NCBI GenBank assembly: GCA_964602845.1
Contig: CAZRSW010000009.1
Location: 1 to 64,000, forward strand
Reading direction: 5' to 3'
DNA from: CAZRSW01 sp964602845
GTDB lineage: Bacteria; Chloroflexota; Dehalococcoidia; Lucifugimonadales; UBA826
Length of the DNA stretch: 64,000 bases
In this document: positions 1 to 8,166 of the stretch, in pieces
How positions within the stretch are numbered: position 1 is the first letter of the stretch
Layout of the letters: each line of letters starts with the position of its first letter
Translations under genes and position numbers: made by a program
Notes under the pieces: model-generated
What the model was told of the DNA's origin: nothing
What the model saw: only the letters and a program-made list of their open reading frames with translations
Database searches by the model: none

Positions 1-490
1 AGATGTTGATCGTAGAAGCATAGGGAGTAACTGCCCCAGGTCCGCTCATGTCGATGAACCTTTGGTGAATAGCATCACGGGGACCGTCTCCAGCGCCCTC
101 TGTGAGTTCCTGTTCTCTCCCCCACTGCCTATCTTCTCCTTCGTATGACTCAGTTGTGTTTCCTCTGTCAATACACTCTATAATGGCGACCCCGGCCATC
201 CTGTAAGTCGTGCCGGATCCCACCATATCGGTTGAACGTCCGCAAACACCTGGATAAACAACACCAGGACCTTCAACTTTTAACTTAGGTTCAATAACAT
301 TTCCGTAACCTATGATTCTGGTAGGATCCCCTGGATGTGCTATATCTAGGGTCGCATCTGCGATGTTTGGGTCTTGCAATACCATGTCTAATAGTTCTGA
401 TTTGTTTATCTTCAATGTTTGACCATCCAACCGTGTTTTATCGGAAAATTCCACCGAGTTTATGTTGAATGTACCAACTTTCAATTTCAT
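1..490 (-). CDS. GrdE-like component B proprotein of glycine/sarcosine/betaine reductase, C-terminus off the left edge
   Basis: Only the first ~163 codons lie in the window; the start is ATG at 490 and no stop is reached. In the known family, GrdE/GrdG/GrdI is the substrate-binding partner of the selenoprotein GrdB in component B, which activates glycine, sarcosine or betaine for reductive C-N cleavage. The visible segments VIEPKLKV, YPGVCGR and FIDMSGP line up with VIEPRIKI, YPGICGR and YIDMSGP in the complete copy at 1937-3247, so this is a diverged paralogue. The start lies 2 bases beyond the stop of the upstream selenoprotein gene, which implies co-transcription and probably translational coupling. 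Which substrate it handles cannot be told from the sequence. Confidence 0.8.
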   Translation of the reverse strand, partial: MKLKVGTFNINSVEFSDKTRLDGQTLKINKSELLDMVLQDPNIADATLDIAHPGDPTRIIGYGNVIEPKLKVEGPGVVYPGVCGRSTDMVGSGTTYRMAGVAIIECIDRGNTTESYEGEDRQWGREQELTEGAGDGPRDAIHQRFIDMSGPGAVTPYASTINI

Positions 491-492
491 CG

Positions 493-1836
493 TTAAGCTA
501 CCTCTGCCGCTTTAGTTTCGTCCGGTTGAAATATGGTTGGCTCAACAGCTTCTTGTTCCATTGCTTTTAAGGCCGTTGTTGCTATCCCATACATAACTTC
601 CCAATCTCGATCCTCAGATAAATTTGGATCTCCACAGAGATGTTCCACTCTTACACCTCGAATGATGCGGTGTGCGCCTAGAGAAAGAGGGATAGCGGGG
701 AGAGCACTTATCATCGATACGACGATGCCTGCACGTTCAAGTTCTTTTGTCATCGTTGACCCGCAACGATTGCAGCTTCCTCAGGTTGACGCTAGAACAG
801 CTGCATCGACTCCCTCTTCTTTTAATTCTCTGGCTATCTCCGATCCCATTCTCCTCGCCTCTGAGACTGGGCAGCCGCCACCTACAACGGAGAAAACAGT
901 AGGGTGTATCGAGCCAACCAGACCTTTTTTCTCAGCTGCCCTGAATGCCGGTAAAGGCATTGCATAATTTGGGTTAACAGTATTGTATATAAAGCCTTTG
1001 AAGCCGGAATGGACTGACTCCCAATCTTCTACTTTTAGGGAATCCAACGATTCTATGTTGTACTGAAGAATACGGCGAGGTATGGTGGTTGACTGCTGGT
1101 CCGGATTTCCTTTCGGGACGACGCCTGCTGTAGTAATAAATGCTATTGTTGATGTTGTAAGGTCTTTCAGAGGTTCTGGGGAGTCAACGAAGTCGTAGTC
1201 TCTAGCTGGGACCTCTGACACAAATGGCTTCCCGTGGATTCGGCTTAATACCATGTCCACAGCCCTCGACGCGGCGATATTGTCTCGTATAACGGAATGA
1301 CGGAGACCAGTTGGCAAATATCCTTCGATGTCGGCTGGTCCAAGGGGGACGTCATTGAGTAATTTCAGTCCTAGGTCGATCATGTTAGCGAGATCATCAG
1401 CCATGTTTATAGGATTATCTGCTGTCGGTATTGAGATAACCGATTCTCTATAGGCGGAAAGACCCGAATTATCGGGGTGCATACCGGTAACCGCTGGTAT
1501 TGCTTGATCCCACGCAGCTTTACATACCAAAGCACAGGCTACGCCGTATCGGCCTGCGTCATATGCAGGTCCTGCAATAACTAAATCTGGCTTTGTCTCT
1601 TCCAAAATAGCTTTAATATCTTCCACAGCCTGATCTTCGTTGGACACAAAATAATCATCACCAGCGAAGATTGTTTTTACCAGGGTTCCTCCTTTGTCTC
1701 CTAATATGTTTTGAAGGGCTCGACCTGGTCCCACGGGCTCTGAGGTTGTATCCAGCGGAATGTCATTGACTTCTTCTCCACCCAGTCCAGCAAAAAACTG
1801 GTTCAAGTAAAGAACGATTCGAGGTCCGTTACTCAT
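493..1836 (-). CDS. GrdB-like selenoprotein (component B catalytic subunit), first copy, read through UGA as selenocysteine
   Basis: The reading frame gives 351 residues, then UGA at 781-783, then 95 more codons in the same frame to TAA, 447 residues in all. This matches GrdB, which is about 440 residues. Around the UGA the protein reads LAST-U-GSCNRCGSTMTKELERAG, the UxxCxxC active-site motif of GrdB, with Sec at residue 352. In the known enzyme the Sec attacks the substrate and passes a carboxymethyl group to selenoprotein A. The N-terminus has the family segment YLNQFFAGLGGEE. The ATG at 1836 follows a GGAGG Shine-Dalgarno. It lies 100 bases after the upstream GrdE-like gene and 2 bases before the next one. 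A sequencing error or pseudogene is unlikely because the second copy has the same UGA at the same site. Automated callers would split it at 781. Confidence 0.88.
752..783 (-). promoter_or_regulatory. SECIS-like hairpin after the Sec UGA of the first GrdB-like gene
   Basis: On the minus strand the UGA (783-781) is followed 10 bases later by a perfect 7-bp inverted repeat, ATCGTTG (770-764) and CAACGAT (758-752), closed by the 5-base loop CGGGT. Bacterial SECIS elements sit just after the UGA, inside the coding sequence, as a short stem with G in the apical loop for SelB binding. Spacing, stem size and G-rich loop all fit. That it binds SelB is inferred. Confidence 0.7.
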
Positions 1837-1936
1837 TGGTGTCCTCCTTAATGTAGTGTTAATATCACCAATATGACTATGCCTTACTGTTTAAAGGCGG
1901 TCAACTTCATTGTACTCCGTACTTGACTTTCTTGTC

Positions 1937-3247
1937 TTAATATTCTCTACCGGTCTGATTCATAAGCCCGTAGTGGTCGTCATACATCGCTGGTGGAGGC
2001 AGTGGCCCCGACGTGTCAACAACTGTGTCCCTTAGACGCCCAATTTGTTTAGTTTTGGCGCCAATGACACGTTCCACCGGTGGAACTTCTCCTATTCCAA
2101 TGTCAGAGCCTCGGAAGCATCCAGTGCTAACGATAGCATCGAGGTCCGGCACGGGAGTAAGAAGTGTTGGGACACCATTTGAAGGTAGGTCATCGTCACT
2201 GGTTAGCCATACAGTTTGAATATCAAGTCTGTTACATTCCCTTATTACTTGAACAACTTCGACCTCTTCATTTCCACCAGCATCCCATGTAATTATTGAA
2301 CCGTCCGCACCCAGTAATTTAGCGAGTCTCGCTGTCTGTTCAGCTATAAGATCTTTTTCACGTTGGGTAGTCCATTCAGTTCTCATAGCTATGCATCCAA
2401 CGAAATTCAGCTCTTTACCGTGCAGTGCGTACAAATCTTGAAGGATGGGGTTGTTAACCAACATCCACGATGTTGCAAAAGCTGTGCGATAAGGTCCGGA
2501 GATGGCACCATCCAACAACTCATTGGGATGCAGAGCTACTGGCGGGCTCAGTTCAGTGTGACCGTAAATGGAGGTGCAAAATGTGTCAGATGCTCCTGGG
2601 ATTTGAAGGTTTCCTGAGGTGGCTTGCGAGGAATGAATACATTGGATATAGACAACATTCGGTAAAGTGCTTTCGCGTTCCTCAATCGAGAATGTATCTA
2701 CGCTATCTGCTTCTTCAGATCTCGTTGTTGAGGCGAGAGCATCCGAGACTTTTAAACATGCTTCGTGTACAACCCGGTTTTTCTCATTTATTCCTAGGTT
2801 GTCAATTGGCTCAACAACAACACAGATGTTGAAAAGATTACTGTAGGGTATCTTCTCACCCCAAGGGCCAGACATGTCAATGTATGTTTGAAGGTTGTCA
2901 TGACCAGCTTCGTGCCAGGGCACCTCAGACACTTCAACGACGCATATTCCCGAGAGCCTATTCGTTCTACCGTTGCCGACTCCCTTTACAGGGCGTCCAC
3001 AGATACCCGGATAGATTATGCTGCCTCCTGAGATCTTTATTCTGGGCTCTATAACGTCCCGAACTGGCCATATTCGAGCTGATTCTCCTGGGCTTGCTAT
3101 CTCTATGGTGACATGATCCACTCTGGGGTCTTCTGTTATTAATTCGGCGAGGTATTCCTCGTTTACAGTAAGTGTGCCATTTTCCCATCTGTTGCAAGTT
3201 CCTGAGATAACTTGATTCACTGGATAATTTCCTAATGTCAGTTGCAT
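1937..3247 (-). CDS. GrdE-like component B proprotein, complete copy
   Basis: This 436-residue protein is full length for the GrdE/GrdG/GrdI family, the substrate-binding partner of GrdB. Recognisable segments are VIEPRIKI and YPGICGR (residues ~65-85), YIDMSGPWG (~122-130), ALHPNELLDGA (~238-248), NNPILQDLYALHGKELNFVG (~265-284) and TWDAGGNEEVEV (~318-329). In Clostridial GrdE, as I recall it, the proprotein is cleaved at a cysteine just after the DGA segment. Here that stretch (residues 246-260) reads GAISGPYRTAFATSW and has no Cys, so processing may be absent or different. The start at 3247 follows AAGGA and lies 50 bases after the upstream selenoprotein gene. It is the second gene of a leftward operon. 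Confidence 0.85.
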   Translation of the reverse strand: MQLTLGNYPVNQVISGTCNRWENGTLTVNEEYLAELITEDPRVDHVTIEIASPGESARIWPVRDVIEPRIKISGGSIIYPGICGRPVKGVGNGRTNRLSGICVVEVSEVPWHEAGHDNLQTYIDMSGPWGEKIPYSNLFNICVVVEPIDNLGINEKNRVVHEACLKVSDALASTTRSEEADSVDTFSIEERESTLPNVVYIQCIHSSQATSGNLQIPGASDTFCTSIYGHTELSPPVALHPNELLDGAISGPYRTAFATSWMLVNNPILQDLYALHGKELNFVGCIAMRTEWTTQREKDLIAEQTARLAKLLGADGSIITWDAGGNEEVEVVQVIRECNRLDIQTVWLTSDDDLPSNGVPTLLTPVPDLDAIVSTGCFRGSDIGIGEVPPVERVIGAKTKQIGRLRDTVVDTSGPLPPPAMYDDHYGLMNQTGREY

Positions 3248-3297
3248 GCAGTTGTTCCTTTATTATGGTAATAGGCCACCATTTGCCATTATCGTGG

Positions 3298-4784
3298 TTA
3301 GTTTGGCGGGCTTGGCTCAAAAAGAGTTGGTTCCAACACACTCGTTTTTATAGCATTAAGAGCGGTTTGAGCAATTTCCACCCCATATTCGTGATCTCTT
3401 TCTTCCCCAAGTGAAGGGTCACCACAAACATGTTCTATCCTGGAGCCTTTGACGACCCTGTTTGCACCAGTCGTTAACGCTAATGAATGGATGGCTGATA
3501 TCATCGCTACTGGAATACCTCTCTGCTCAATTTCTTTGGCGATCGTTGCACCGCAACGATTACAAGTACCTCAGGTGGCAACCAATATGCAGGCATCTAC
3601 GCCTGATTCGATCAGTTCTTCAGCCATTTCAGACCCAAATCTTCTTGCTTTGTCTATGGGAGTCCCTACACCTGGCATAGTGAATATTGTGGGGCTTAAC
3701 GCTCCTATCTGACCAGTACGTTCAAGTTCCCTGACTGCGCGAAGCGGTAATATGTAATTAGGATTTTCGCTGGTGGTTATGTTGAAATATCCTCCGTGAA
3801 ACGCCTCCCAATCATCTGAGACCATTTCGTCGAGTCCTTCTATAGAATATTTGTAGTACCGGTCGGGGTTACCCGAAGTCTGACGTTCAGGATTTCCCTT
3901 TGGTACCAAGCCTCCGGTTGTAATCATCCCGACGAGTGCTTCCGACAGGTCTTCTATCGGGGGAGCTGGGCTAACTCTATCGGGAGATATGACTGGGATT
4001 TCACTTTGGTATTCCTTCCCGTTTAATTTATCAAGCAACATACTCACCGCCCGTTTGTGGGTAGGATGTTCGGACTCTGCTCGACGGCGTATCCCTCGCG
4101 GTATAAAGCCTTCATCGTAAGCTGCTCCGATGTCAGGCCCTTCTACTANNNNNNNNNNNNNNNNNNNNNNNNNNNNNNNNNNNNNNNNNNNNNNNNNNNN
4201 NNNNNNNNNNNNNNNNNNNNNNNNNNNNNNNNNNNNNNNNNNNNNNNNCCTCGCGGTATAAAGCCTTCATCGTAAGCTGCTCCGATGTCAGGCCCTTCTA
4301 CTAAGCGCTTGGTGAAGTCACTGATGGAAGCAATTATTTGCGGCATGTTCACCGCGTCCGCTCCCGTAGGTAGTATGTAAGCGTCAATAGCATGCTTTGT
4401 CACACCGGGATTATCCGGTTCCATTGCTGTGACCGCTGGGATCCCTTCCTCTCCAGCTATCTTGCATGCCAAACCACAGGCGATCCCATACCTCCCTGCG
4501 TCGAAGGCGGGGCCGGCAACTAGAACATCTGGCTTTAGATCGGTTAGTGCTGTTCTTAAGCTATGTTCGAGTTCTGAACTGTGCTCGATCGCATAGTTAT
4601 CCCCACAAATCAAAGTGGCGACAACTTCGTACTCAGGCCCCATTTGAGTCTGGAGTAATCTCCCTGGTCCTACGGGACCTTCAACGAGGGATAGATCAAG
4701 GTTAGCCTGGTCTTCACCCCCTTTCCCTCCAAAGAATTGGTTTAAGTAATGAACGATCTTCTTAGGTTGCCTGATTGAAGCCAT
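3298..4784 (-). CDS. GrdB-like selenoprotein, second copy, containing a UGA-Sec codon and an artefactual N gap
   Basis: The N-terminal part (from ATG 4784, MASIRQPKK, after GGAGG) and the C-terminal part are separated by 100 N. The 55 bases at 4249-4303 are repeated exactly at 4094-4148. Removing the gap plus one copy of the overlap (155 bases) leaves 1332 bases, exactly 444 codons, and the protein reads through without a break (EGFIPRGIRRRAES). An in-frame UGA at 3571-3573 gives LVAT-U-GTCNRCGATIAKEIEQRG, the GrdB UxxCxxC motif, with Sec at about residue 353 of 443. It is paralogous to the copy at 493-1836 and is the first gene of the operon. The longer upstream ATG at 4841 is less likely because it has no ribosome-binding site like the one at 4784. 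Confidence 0.87.
3542..3573 (-). promoter_or_regulatory. SECIS-like hairpin after the Sec UGA of the second GrdB-like gene
   Basis: The UGA (3573-3571) is followed 10 bases later by ATCGTTG (3560-3554), loop CGGTG, and CAACGAT (3548-3542). Stem and spacing are identical to those of the first copy, and the loop again carries GG. Keeping the stem between diverged paralogues supports a functional RNA element, although the Asn-Arg-Cys codons also constrain one arm. Confidence 0.7.
4094..4303. repeat. 100-N scaffold gap flanked by an exact 55-base duplicate (assembly artefact)
   Basis: The 55 bases at 4094-4148 recur exactly at 4249-4303, on either side of the N run at 4149-4248. An exact overlap of this length at contig ends is what a de Bruijn assembler leaves when two contigs were not merged. 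Collapsing it restores an intact gene, so there is no missing sequence and no real repeat. Confidence 0.9.
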
Positions 4785-5154
4785 TTTTTCCTCCTCTGTG
4801 GATATCCTACTCCGGCAAACGAGTTCACATATAGTAAACACATGTTACACGTCAGGTAGAGCATTACCTTAAAGCAATACGCCTGAACCCGTTTGTATTC
4901 TATACAGTAGCCTTAATTTTTTCCATAAGTTGACGGTCCTCAGGGTGTGGAATTGTAAAATAAAATGTATAATGGGGCTTCATTAACTTGTATTGTTGAT
5001 GGAAATAGCTTATAACGTTCTGTAAGATCGTGTTTAAAATGATGGGAGCTTCAGGCTCCTTAGGTTAGTAATGATGGGCTTTCTAGTTCGATTAGGATAG
5101 AGAAGGGCTTATCAAAGTTTTGGCGGATGACCTTATTTAGGAGGTATAGTTTTT
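4785..5154. other. Divergent intergenic region between the reductase operon and the solute-binding protein gene
   Basis: These 370 bases separate two divergently transcribed units and should hold both promoters. A TATAAT lies at 4968-4973 on the plus strand, without a convincing -35 element. A 5-bp hairpin, GGAGC/GCTCC, lies at 5045-5059. A strong AGGAGG (5139-5144) serves the gene at 5155. No ORF or RNA gene is seen. Confidence 0.4.
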
Positions 5155-7041
5155 ATGACTAAAAGATTGTTGAGTTGTGTGTTCATACTCGGGATGGTTG
5201 GAGCTTTAGCGATAGCCGCTGCTTGCTCCAGTAGTACGACCAGCCAGAGTATAAAACAACAGTCGCCACGGGCTGCTGCCCCGGCGAAAGCTGCCGCGAG
5301 CGGCGGCGGGATTGTTGCTAGACCGAAATCACCTGCACCGGCTGCACCGGCTGCGGCGGCGGTTGCGGCCCATGCGTCTGCTCCTACAAGTCCGGTTCAA
5401 GAAGCAACTAGGCCGGCAAGAAGTGCACCAGCACCTACTACGTCTTCAAGTAGTGGCCCAGAGGGAACTTTAAGAGTTGCTGCGACAAGTGTATCGTTCC
5501 CGGGTACTGTACCGAGTAAATTATCCTGTACTAGCCAGGGAGTGCTCGGCAACTATGGAGTCTACGAGACGCCCAAGTATTGGGCCACGGATTCTGCGGT
5601 TATAGAGCCAAACTTGGCGACTGGATGGTCCTACAACGGTGATGCTACGGTGTTAACGTTCAACCTGAAAGAAGGGGTTCAGTTCCATGGTGGTTGGGGA
5701 GAAATGACATCTGCGGACTGGAAATTCTCGCATGACGACATGGTGGCTGATGGCTCCATCCACTCGAACATATTTATTTCTAAAGCTAGGGTTCAAGAAG
5801 TAAAAACACCCGATGCTTACACTGCGGAATTCCATCTTGATAAGCCGAACATATTCTTCATCAGTGCCCAGTTCAACGGGCCTGGCGGTTGCGGATCGTT
5901 TGATATCGTAAGCAAGAATAGGGTCGATACTTTGGGAGCTGAGGAGGCTCACTTAGATCTCACGGGTGGCACTGGTCCATACAAGATCAACAGCTGGAGT
6001 TCAGGTGACATAATCTCTGTGGAGGCGGTACCAAACCATCACAGAAGAACCTCGGCTTTTGCCGTGGTTGAGGGTGTAGAGATCAAGGAGACAGCCACTG
6101 CCCTTGCCGCACTCAGGACTGGTGAAGTGGATATTGCGAACATACCGGCACCTCAGGCGGATCGAATGACCAAGGCTGGTCTGGATGTCCGTAAGTTGAA
6201 TGGTGGTGGCTATCAGAGACTTTATCCGCAAGGTAAGTTCTGCATGAAGGAAACAGTCGACGGCGTAACCGTTGATCCATACCCAAGACCGGGATATGAC
6301 CCGTCAAAACCGTGGGTCGGTGACTGCGATGATCCTGCTCAGCAGGAAAACGCTCGTAAAGTCCGATGGGCCGTGTCCATGTCGATTGATAGACAGGCGA
6401 TCGTAGACAATATATTGGGCGGCTATGGCCGACCAGCTGGACCAGCGGAGATGCTAGGGGTTACCTATGAGAAGTATTTCCAGGATAAGTGGTCGGTGCC
6501 GTATGATCCTGAAAAGGCGAAGCAATACATTAAGGAAGCTGGGTATCCGAATGGGTTTGACGCTCTGATTCGAGTCACGACAGGTTCTCATCCGCTAGAG
6601 ATTGAAGTCGGCGAGGCCGTTGGTGAGTACATGAAGGCTGTTGGGATCAACCCCACGATAGAGGTTTTAACGTATGGTGGTAATAGGCCATCCGTTGTGG
6701 CTAGAATCAGGAGTGACTGGTGGATGCGGAGCTCCGGTCCGGGTCTTGGACTTAATCCTGAGATAGCGATGTTACGACGGAATCCAGTTGGAGCATTCAA
6801 CCCAGGTTTTGAAGTTGAAGAGCCTTTGCAGATAATTAAGAAGATTGATGCTTGCACAACTCAGGACTGTATGGACAAGCTTCGAGAGGAACAATGGGAC
6901 TGGTGGCATGACTCCCAGCAAATTGTTGGAGTTGTAGAGCTGTTCGGTCTGATGGCAGTGAATCCTGAGGTGGTTGGAACTTGGAATATGCCGATAGGGT
7001 CACCAGGTCTCAGCTCGTTCGAATATATAGAGAAGCCATAA
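5155..7041 (+). CDS. ABC transporter substrate-binding lipoprotein, family 5 (peptide/nickel/opine type)
   Basis: This 628-residue protein has a lipoprotein signal (MTKRLLS, hydrophobic core, then AIAAAC with Cys at residue 24). A low-complexity Ala/Pro/Ser tether covers residues ~35-105, followed by an SBP_bac_5 domain. Family features include GTLRVA near the domain start, YNGDATVLTFNLKEGVQFHGG, TGPYKINSW and the RKVRWAVSMSIDRQAIV segment. It would be anchored outside the membrane and deliver a peptide-like or small organic ligand to the two permeases downstream. The ATG at 5155 has AGGAGG ten bases upstream. The tether is unusually long and alanine-rich. The ligand is unknown, but the gene lies divergent to the amine-reductase-type operon. 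Confidence 0.9.
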   Translation: MTKRLLSCVFILGMVGALAIAAACSSSTTSQSIKQQSPRAAAPAKAAASGGGIVARPKSPAPAAPAAAAVAAHASAPTSPVQEATRPARSAPAPTTSSSSGPEGTLRVAATSVSFPGTVPSKLSCTSQGVLGNYGVYETPKYWATDSAVIEPNLATGWSYNGDATVLTFNLKEGVQFHGGWGEMTSADWKFSHDDMVADGSIHSNIFISKARVQEVKTPDAYTAEFHLDKPNIFFISAQFNGPGGCGSFDIVSKNRVDTLGAEEAHLDLTGGTGPYKINSWSSGDIISVEAVPNHHRRTSAFAVVEGVEIKETATALAALRTGEVDIANIPAPQADRMTKAGLDVRKLNGGGYQRLYPQGKFCMKETVDGVTVDPYPRPGYDPSKPWVGDCDDPAQQENARKVRWAVSMSIDRQAIVDNILGGYGRPAGPAEMLGVTYEKYFQDKWSVPYDPEKAKQYIKEAGYPNGFDALIRVTTGSHPLEIEVGEAVGEYMKAVGINPTIEVLTYGGNRPSVVARIRSDWWMRSSGPGLGLNPEIAMLRRNPVGAFNPGFEVEEPLQIIKKIDACTTQDCMDKLREEQWDWWHDSQQIVGVVELFGLMAVNPEVVGTWNMPIGSPGLSSFEYIEKP

Positions 7042-7101
7042 ACCGGAAGCGACTAGCTTCTAGTACGAAAAGATAGCACCCTAAGGTGCTGAAAATGGGG
7101 G

Positions 7102-7136
7102 GAGGTTGCCGCTGATCAAGTGGCAACCTCTTCTTT
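7102..7136 (+). terminator. Terminator or attenuator between the binding protein and permease genes
   Basis: GAGGTTGCC (7102-7110) pairs perfectly with GGCAACCTC (7122-7130) around an 11-base loop, followed by TTCTTT. It lies 60 bases after the binding-protein stop and 60 bases before the permease start. Partial termination here would give more binding protein than permease, a common arrangement in ABC operons. Confidence 0.75.
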
Positions 7137-7195
7137 GGGTTTGTGGTATCTTTCTGTATAACTCGGGTCGGATAATATGTGGAAACAATCGTCAT

Positions 7196-8113
7196 ATGTA
7201 CAGATTCTTAATTAGAAGATTCGTGGCTGCGATCATCACCTTGCTTGTGGTGACGTTGTTGGTATTTATACTGTCCCGTGCTCAGGGGGATCCTCGGACT
7301 ATCATGATGTCCGATGATACAACGCAAGAAGAGTATGACGCCTGGGGAGTAGAGTTCGGTCTTGACAAACCTTTGGCGGTTCAATACGGGATATATTTAG
7401 GTAAATTACTAAGAGGAGATTTTGGCAAATCAGTACTCCAAAGAGCAGAGGTAATTGAATTGATTTGGAGTCGCCTCCCTAATAGTGCTCAATTGGCCGC
7501 ATTGGCGTTAATATTTTCCATAGGTGTTGGTGTGCCTCTGGGCATAGTCGCTGCGTTGGATCGAGGTGGAATGTGGGACTATTTGTCGAGGGGTTTTGCA
7601 GTGATCGGACATTCTGCACCTTCTTTTTGGACGGGGCTAGTGTTTATCTACATATTTGCGGTAATGTTGGGTTGGTTGCCGACTTCTAGAAAGAGTGGTT
7701 TGGACAGTATGATCCTTCCTGCTGTCACATTGGGTTGGTCAGCGGCCGGAGGTCAGCTTCGCTTGGTGAGATCCTCCATGCTGGAGGTTATGGATACTGA
7801 ATATGTGAAATTAGCTAGGGCTAAAGGTTTATCTCAAACCGCAGTGATATGGAAGCATGCGTTTAAAAACGCTCTGATAGCACCTTTAACCTATGCGGGT
7901 TTGACTTTCGCAGGCCTGATAACTGGTACAATCGTTGTGGAAACGGTGTTTGCTTGGCCTGGGTTGGGTCTTCTCGCGATATGGTCTGTGAACAATTCTG
8001 ATTATCCTATTCTTCAGGGAGTTATCTTGATTGTTACAGCGGTTTATGTTTTTACATCGTTAGCTGTTGATCTTTTGTATGCGGTAATAGACCCCCGGAT
8101 CCGGTACTCTTAG
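7196..8113 (+). CDS. ABC transporter inner-membrane permease, DppB/OppB type
   Basis: The true start is probably the ATG at 7196 (MYRFLIRRFV), which gives 305 residues, the usual size for DppB. The longer frame from 7106 would begin inside the terminator hairpin. The N-terminal membrane segment is followed by the periplasmic motif GDPRTIMM and later by LPNSAQLAALAL. The cytoplasmic coupling (EAA) loop is EYVKLARAKGLSQ, followed by VIWKHAFKNALIAPLT. It ends with the family signature VDLLYAVIDPRIRY. It forms the transmembrane channel with the permease at 8167. No ATP-binding subunits follow, so those must come from elsewhere. Confidence 0.92.
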   Translation: MYRFLIRRFVAAIITLLVVTLLVFILSRAQGDPRTIMMSDDTTQEEYDAWGVEFGLDKPLAVQYGIYLGKLLRGDFGKSVLQRAEVIELIWSRLPNSAQLAALALIFSIGVGVPLGIVAALDRGGMWDYLSRGFAVIGHSAPSFWTGLVFIYIFAVMLGWLPTSRKSGLDSMILPAVTLGWSAAGGQLRLVRSSMLEVMDTEYVKLARAKGLSQTAVIWKHAFKNALIAPLTYAGLTFAGLITGTIVVETVFAWPGLGLLAIWSVNNSDYPILQGVILIVTAVYVFTSLAVDLLYAVIDPRIRYS

Positions 8114-8166
8114 CAACATATGTATCTATAGGGAAATAAAATGATGATTAACACGGGCCGATACTA

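Noticed and set aside
781..783. Stop codon splitting the first GrdB-like gene into two ORFs or a pseudogene
   Set aside because: The frame, the UxxCxxC context, the downstream hairpin and the same arrangement in the second copy all indicate selenocysteine, not a nonsense mutation.
7106..7195. N-terminal extension of the first DppB permease from 7106
   Set aside because: It would begin inside the terminator hairpin, and the permease is of normal length from ATG 7196.
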